Shown here one piece after another: positions 59,173-64,000 of a DNA stretch of 64,000 nucleotides. The translations under genes and the position numbers were made by a program. The stretch covers positions 3,595,001 through 3,659,000 of the forward strand of contig NZ_CP166840.1 in NCBI RefSeq assembly GCF_041346925.1, given 5' to 3'. A model generated the notes under the pieces. The model was not told where the DNA came from and ran no database searches. It saw only the letters and a list, made by a program, of their open reading frames with translations. Within the stretch, counting starts at the first letter, position 1. Each line of letters opens with the position of its first letter. The stretch is from Agaribacterium sp. ZY112 (GTDB taxonomy: Bacteria > Pseudomonadota > Gammaproteobacteria > Pseudomonadales > Cellvibrionaceae).

Positions 59173-59365
59173 AGTTACTCCTAGTACAGAGGCTGGTTAG
59201 AAGTTAGTTCAGAAGTTATTTTACGCGTCAGGCGTGCTTCGCTATACTCTCGCCCTCACCGTGAAAGTCAAGTAAAGCCTTGTATTTAATAAGGTTATTT
59301 AATTTAGACTCTTGTCTTTCAGGCTTATTTCGCCATATATATTAGCGTTTATCTCGGGAGCTCTT

Positions 59366-59995
59366 ATGCAAGAAATCGATAAATTATTTAAGAACAACCA
59401 AGAATGGGCAGAAAAGATTAAAGCTGAAGACCCTGAGTTTTTTAGTCGCTTAGCTGAACAACAGAATCCAGAGTACCTTTGGATTGGCTGTGCTGACAGT
59501 CGTGTTCCTGCCAACCAGTTAATGGGGCTTGTGCCTGGAGAAGTGTTTGTACATCGCAATATCGCTAACTGCGTATTACAAACAGACCTAAACTGCCAAA
59601 GTGTTATTTATTACGCAATTGCGGCGTTAAAAGTTAAACACATTATCGTCACCGGCCACTACAACTGTGGCGGCGTTAAAGCAGCAACTGAAGGCTGTCG
59701 ACACGGCCCTGCTGATCACTGGATTGCAAACATTCGTAGGCTCTACGCGCAAAAGCAAGATGAGTTAGCAAGCATTGAAAGCGAAGAAGATCGCATAAAC
59801 CGCCTTTGTGAACTTAATGTGCAACAACAAGTTACCAATGTAAGCCATTCTATCTACGTACAAGAAGCGTGGGCAGCTGGCCAAGAACTCACCATTCATG
59901 GTTGCATCTATGATTTGCGAGATGGACTTTTGAAAAACTTAGTTGAGCCGATTTCTGGTCTCGACGGTGTTGAGCCACTTTACCGCTTATATTAA
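59366..59995 (+). CDS. can: Beta-carbonic anhydrase
   Basis: Zinc-binding and catalytic motifs of the beta class are present: CADSRVP, HRNIANCV, and HYNCGGVKAA (Cys, Asp/Arg pair, His and second Cys). The start is the ATG at 59366, with CGGGAG five bases upstream; the frame opens at 59312 but the leader has no support. It interconverts carbon dioxide and bicarbonate. A terminator follows. Confidence 0.93.
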   Translation: MQEIDKLFKNNQEWAEKIKAEDPEFFSRLAEQQNPEYLWIGCADSRVPANQLMGLVPGEVFVHRNIANCVLQTDLNCQSVIYYAIAALKVKHIIVTGHYNCGGVKAATEGCRHGPADHWIANIRRLYAQKQDELASIESEEDRINRLCELNVQQQVTNVSHSIYVQEAWAAGQELTIHGCIYDLRDGLLKNLVEPISGLDGVEPLYRLY

Positions 59996-60002
59996 GACAA
60001 CA

Positions 60003-60037
60003 AAAAGGCCATGTACTTAACAAGCGCATGGCCTTTT
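60003..60037. terminator. Bidirectional terminator between can and the chemoreceptor gene
   Basis: AAAAGGCCATG (60003-60013) and CATGGCCTTTT (60027-60037) form a perfect 11-bp stem with a 13-base loop. The A/T run on both arms gives a T run on each strand, so it can end can on the plus strand and the chemoreceptor gene on the minus strand. Confidence 0.85.
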
Positions 60038-60059
60038 ATCTCTACAAGCCTCTTAAATA

Positions 60060-63000
60060 CTACTTTGAACGAAAGAAACTAACCAGCTTATCTAAACGCC
60101 CAGCTTCATCTGCCATATTCTCACTAGCAGAACTAGCCTGCTCAACCAAAGCCGCATTTTGCTGGGTAATCTGGTCCATTTGAGCAATCGCAGAACCGAC
60201 TTGCTGTATACCCGTCACCTGCTCATTAGCACTGTCTAAAATCGATTGCATCATTGAACCCACCGATTCAATTTCACCAACAATTCGACTTAATGAAGCA
60301 CCACTTGAATGAACTAAGCCCGAGCCCTGCTCTACTTTGTCGACAGAGTCATTGATAAGCTCTTTAATTTCTTTGGCTGCAGAAGCCGAGCGCTGAGCAA
60401 GCTGACGCACCTCTGTTGCGACAACGGCAAAACCACGCCCCTGCTCTCCGGCTCGCGCAGCTTCAACGGCGGCGTTAAGAGCCAGCAAATTAGTTTGAAA
60501 GGCAATTTCATCAATAACACCAATGATATTGGCAATCTTCTCACTGGCTTCGGTAATGCCTTTCATCGCCTTAATCGTATGCTGCACACGCTCATTACCT
60601 TCCCGCGCTATTTCAACGGAATTCTGAGCGGCATTATTAGCCCCTTGGGCGCTTTCAGCACTATTCTGAACGATTCGAGTGATCTCCTCCATCGTTGAAG
60701 ACGTTTCCTCAAGTGAAGACGCTTGCTCTTCGGTTCTCTGGCTTAAATCATTGGTACCACTGGATATCTCTGAAGAGGAACGTGCAATATTTGAAGTGCC
60801 CTCACCGATATCAGCAATAATATCTCTCAAACGATCCACAGTAGAATTAGCATCACTTTTTAGCTGTGCAAATTCCCCCTCATAATCTCGTTCAATTTTT
60901 TTAGACAAATCACCTTGGGCCAAGCTCGATAACACAGCCATAATATCTTCAAGCGCAACGTTAGTTGTGCTTAACAAGCGATTTAACCCCTCACTAACCC
61001 GAAGATAAAATCCACTCTTGTTTTCCGTGACCAAACTACTAGAGAAATCTCCTTTTGCTGCCGCATCTATCAGTTCATCAACCTCTTTCTCAACAGCCAC
61101 TTCTTCGGTCCTATCTACCCACTCTACCACCGTGCCTATGCGCTCACCATCTGAAACAATAGGGTTAGCCGTCAAAGAAAAATGCCTTTTTCCCGCCTGA
61201 ACTTGGTTGCTATAAGTCGTCTTCAACTGCTCTAGAATCGCCCGCTGATGAGCTGGATCTTTATGGAACACATCCATATTCGCCCCAACAAGCGCAGCAC
61301 TATCAAACTTACCTAGGTGCTCTTTTAGATCATCCTCAGCAACCTTCATCATATTGGTTAAAGATGCGTTGGTATAAATAATATTAAAGTGATCATCAGC
61401 AATCATCGTGCTAGTTGAAGAGGAATCTAAGGCTTGGCGTATACGCGCATTTTCTTCCGCCAGCTCTTTTTCAATTTCCTCTTTACGTAAAGCTGCAGTT
61501 AAATCCTGCCACTCAACCACGGCCCCTAAGAAGCTACCCGCTAGGTCTTTAATTGGCGTAGCGGCTAAAGCAAAGGTTAAACCACTTAATTTAACTTCTG
61601 TTTTATACGTCTCGGTTAAGCCACTTAATATACGACGCTGATGTTCTGGCTGCTTATGAAACTGATCAATACTATTACCCAAGATTTTTGAGGCATTAAA
61701 ATGAGGCAACTCCTTTTGAATCGTAGACTCAAGGTCGAACATCATTGAATCAAGCGCATCATTGCAATAAATAACATTAAACTCTTCATCAGCAATCATC
61801 ACAGCGGTCGCACTAACATCCAGAGCTTGTTTAATAACCAGTGTCTCTTTAGCACGCTCTTCAGCCTGATCGGCAGCTTGTTCCGCTTCAGTTGCTTTAT
61901 CTGCAGCCAACCCAGCCTGTTTTTTCTGCTCAATATTAGCCTGGGCAATTTCGGTATTAGCGCTATTGACCCCTGCGCTCAACAAACCAAGTTGCCCTGG
62001 GTAATGACCCGCTACCTGCTCTTCAAAATTACCTTTTCCTATTTCTGACAAAACAAAGTTGGTTGAGTTAATTGCAGAGCTCAAGTTCTCCAATAAAGTA
62101 TTAAAGGCTCGGCTAGTCTGCCCAACCTCATCCTTCCAGGGGTTATTAACCGACAAGCTAAAATCACCCTCTTTTTGCACTTTTTGAATAACAGAAGCTA
62201 AATTTAAAACCGGCCCAGAAATTACTTTACTAATAACAAACGCAAAGAACACGATAACAACGGAGGTTAAAATCACAATGAATAACACAGTATTTCTTAG
62301 CGCGGTCACTCCTGCATACGCTTCACTGACATCAACCTCAGATAAAGCCGCCCAACGAAACCCCGGTAAATCCAGTGGTGCATAAGCAGACAGAACGGTA
62401 TTACCGTTATAATCGGTAATAATTTGTGCACCTATATTTCCATCAAGAGCAGAATGAGCTGCAAAGGTATCCACACTGCCCAGCTCTGGTTTTCTAAATG
62501 ACGCTGCAACAGAGTGGGTTTCAGGAGAAATGTGTGAATCTGAGCGCATTAAAAAATCGGGGCCAACAAGGTAACTTTCACCACTTTCCCCCATGCCTGA
62601 ACGCTGATCCATAATTGCATCTACAGGCTCTAGCGGCATCTGGAATACTAATACCCCTATACGTTCACTATTATCAAAAATAGGCGTAGCGATAAAACTC
62701 GCTGGTGCTTCATAAGAAGGCGTATAAGATGCAAAGTCGACAAGGGAAAATTCACCTTTATCCAACCTAGCTGCATTGTTAAACGCATCGGCAAAATTTG
62801 TATCTCGATAAGGCCCATCAAGCAGCGAGGTAGCATAATCAAGCTCTTTAAAAACAGAATAAACAATATCGCCACTTTCTATATCGACCATAAAGATATC
62901 GTAATAGCCAAAGGCCTCTAAAAAATTACGAATGCTTGGATGATAGAGCTTATGAATACTGTGATAAGAAGACTCGCCATTGGCAAAATCCAACTTATGC

Positions 63001-63482
63001 TTGCTACCAAGTTCATAGTTGTTATCACTAATATAAAGAGATTGCATCAACAAAGCTTGCTCATCAAGAGACTCAATTAAGCTAGTTACATTCGCTTTAC
63101 GCCCCTCATTATCTTCACTGTATTTTTCTCCAAACTGTTTTTTATAATAATCGTTGAGCTTTTCAAGCTGGGCAGTACCTAAAGCTGGCTCATCGTTTAC
63201 GACCTCATCAAAAGCCTCTGTAAAAGCACGCATGGCCTCAACCGTTGTACGCTCCGATGCCATCGTTAATATCTGCTGTTCAACAGTCTTAAAGTAACGC
63301 TGCACAGCCTGAGACTTAATATCCCTGACGGCAGCTAACTGATTAAGAGCCTGCTGCTCTACTTCAGACTTTGCAGACTGCAAGGAAATAACACCAACCA
63401 CCAACATCGGTAGTAAGCCGGTCAATAAGAGGGTAAAGACTTGTTTTTTACCAAGTGAAAGATTAAGAAACCAAGCTTTCAT
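60060..63482 (-). CDS. Large methyl-accepting chemotaxis protein with two PAS domains
   Basis: The 1140-residue protein has an N-terminal membrane helix ([21 protein letters not shown]), a large periplasmic Cache-like sensor (about 35-390), a second membrane helix (about 395-418), HAMP, two tandem PAS domains in similar repeated form ([14 protein letters not shown] and [14 protein letters not shown]), a second HAMP-like segment and the signalling hairpin ([22 protein letters not shown]). It has no CheR-binding pentapeptide at its C terminus. The ligand is not known. It is longer than usual because of the tandem PAS pair. Confidence 0.94.
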   Translation of the reverse strand: MKAWFLNLSLGKKQVFTLLLTGLLPMLVVGVISLQSAKSEVEQQALNQLAAVRDIKSQAVQRYFKTVEQQILTMASERTTVEAMRAFTEAFDEVVNDEPALGTAQLEKLNDYYKKQFGEKYSEDNEGRKANVTSLIESLDEQALLMQSLYISDNNYELGSKHKLDFANGESSYHSIHKLYHPSIRNFLEAFGYYDIFMVDIESGDIVYSVFKELDYATSLLDGPYRDTNFADAFNNAARLDKGEFSLVDFASYTPSYEAPASFIATPIFDNSERIGVLVFQMPLEPVDAIMDQRSGMGESGESYLVGPDFLMRSDSHISPETHSVAASFRKPELGSVDTFAAHSALDGNIGAQIITDYNGNTVLSAYAPLDLPGFRWAALSEVDVSEAYAGVTALRNTVLFIVILTSVVIVFFAFVISKVISGPVLNLASVIQKVQKEGDFSLSVNNPWKDEVGQTSRAFNTLLENLSSAINSTNFVLSEIGKGNFEEQVAGHYPGQLGLLSAGVNSANTEIAQANIEQKKQAGLAADKATEAEQAADQAEERAKETLVIKQALDVSATAVMIADEEFNVIYCNDALDSMMFDLESTIQKELPHFNASKILGNSIDQFHKQPEHQRRILSGLTETYKTEVKLSGLTFALAATPIKDLAGSFLGAVVEWQDLTAALRKEEIEKELAEENARIRQALDSSSTSTMIADDHFNIIYTNASLTNMMKVAEDDLKEHLGKFDSAALVGANMDVFHKDPAHQRAILEQLKTTYSNQVQAGKRHFSLTANPIVSDGERIGTVVEWVDRTEEVAVEKEVDELIDAAAKGDFSSSLVTENKSGFYLRVSEGLNRLLSTTNVALEDIMAVLSSLAQGDLSKKIERDYEGEFAQLKSDANSTVDRLRDIIADIGEGTSNIARSSSEISSGTNDLSQRTEEQASSLEETSSTMEEITRIVQNSAESAQGANNAAQNSVEIAREGNERVQHTIKAMKGITEASEKIANIIGVIDEIAFQTNLLALNAAVEAARAGEQGRGFAVVATEVRQLAQRSASAAKEIKELINDSVDKVEQGSGLVHSSGASLSRIVGEIESVGSMMQSILDSANEQVTGIQQVGSAIAQMDQITQQNAALVEQASSASENMADEAGRLDKLVSFFRSK

Positions 63483-63740
63483 TGCACATCCCTAAGCTAT
63501 TTTATCTACAGCTAAAACTATAGATGAACTCAAGCGAGCTGCATTGATCACATGCCCTATACCTAAATGAAATAAGAATCCTCGGTCATATTCTGGAAGC
63601 CTGTAAATATTCAACTAAACTTGACTTTATGTGCGAAGCTCGTTTTCCCGGTCTAAACTCACTCAAGAGCTGGCTCATTTTTGCAACAACATATGAGCAG
63701 CGGATGCTTACCCTATTTATCTGCAAATAAAAGAAGAAAT

Positions 63741-64000
63741 ATGGTTACTAGATCACTCTCTACCAAATACATTGCGGCACTCACTGCGACAATCGCTTTG
63801 GTGTCCTCCATTGTTCTACTTATCAACTACCAGCTGATAAGTAGCAAAGAACAAGTGAAGTTCGAGAGAGACACTCAAGCACAAATTGAGCTGATTAACT
63901 CCTCTTTATTAGAGCCTGTCTTTGCTTATGACTCACAGCAAGTAGAAGCTATTGCCCAGTCTTTAGTAAATACGGACCTAATCATCAATATTGACATCAC
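63741..64000 (+). CDS. Membrane sensor protein, 5' part only
   Basis: The frame opens at the ATG at 63741 and runs off the window. The 86 visible residues contain a membrane helix (YIAALTATIALVSSIVLLINY) and a following extracytoplasmic stretch (KEQVKFERDTQAQIEL, then NSSLLEPVFAYDSQQVEAIA), like the start of a histidine kinase, diguanylate cyclase or chemoreceptor. The output domain is outside the window. Confidence 0.75.
   Translation, partial: MVTRSLSTKYIAALTATIALVSSIVLLINYQLISSKEQVKFERDTQAQIELINSSLLEPVFAYDSQQVEAIAQSLVNTDLIINIDI

Overview
The window looks like a chromosomal segment of a marine, polysaccharide-degrading gammaproteobacterium, probably of the Saccharophagus/Simiduia/Cellvibrio type. 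This is inferred from the genes: a secreted GH16 agarase-type enzyme with two CBM6 modules and poly-(Pro-Ser) linkers, a secreted GH2 beta-galactosidase, membrane-anchored AraC regulators, and a typical gammaproteobacterial housekeeping set (gcvP, argS, dinG, purU, pyrB, sbcB, can). No species assignment is claimed.

Layout. 1-1330: 5' part of a 23S rRNA gene on the minus strand, preceded not by a 16S gene but by an rRNA-type promoter and a boxB/boxA-like leader. 1521-6489: Nudix hydrolase, CvpA-like membrane protein and glycine decarboxylase. 6600-17883: a defence island on the minus strand. It holds a complete Qat anti-phage system (qatABCD, 9386-14116), an upstream SF1 (UPF1/DNA2-like) helicase, and downstream two unrecognised genes, one with a HEPN-type RxxxxH motif plus a zinc ribbon and one with PIN-like nuclease features. 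An RtcR relic lies at the far edge. 19216-24686: DUF1287 protein and a complete YtfQRT/YjfF-type sugar ABC transporter. 25275-28768: an orphan lipoprotein, then an AT-rich block with two unrecognised proteins under two unusual AraC-type regulators. 29474-31718: a decayed divergent pair, membrane AraC regulator and DUF2306 protein. 31763-36865: the GH2 and GH16 galactan-degrading enzymes. 37121-39492: an intact divergent DUF2306/membrane-AraC pair of the same design as the decayed one. 39489-64000: mostly core genes: DUF4386 protein, glutaredoxin, LacI regulator, lipoprotein methyltransferase, two response regulators, purU, two fatty-acid oxidation genes, argS, dinG with an acyltransferase, an EF-hand protein, pyrB, a GST, sbcB, carbonic anhydrase, a large chemoreceptor, and the start of a membrane sensor.

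How the genes work together. The GH16 enzyme would cut agar-type galactan at the surface, the GH2 enzyme would act on the oligosaccharides, and the ABC transporter and LacI regulator are plausible but unproven partners in galactose-type sugar use. In the defence island the qat genes overlap by 1-4 bases and are surely one operon; the HEPN and PIN-like genes lie downstream on the same strand but with gaps of more than 130 bases, so they may be a separate module. The most interesting items are the HEPN/PIN-like pair beside Qat, the 23S unit with no 16S, the two-gene unknown operon with two regulators, and the intact/decayed pairs flanking the galactan enzymes.

Several starts given here are shorter than the longest reading frame, because a good Shine-Dalgarno sequence, signal peptide or family alignment favours the inner start.
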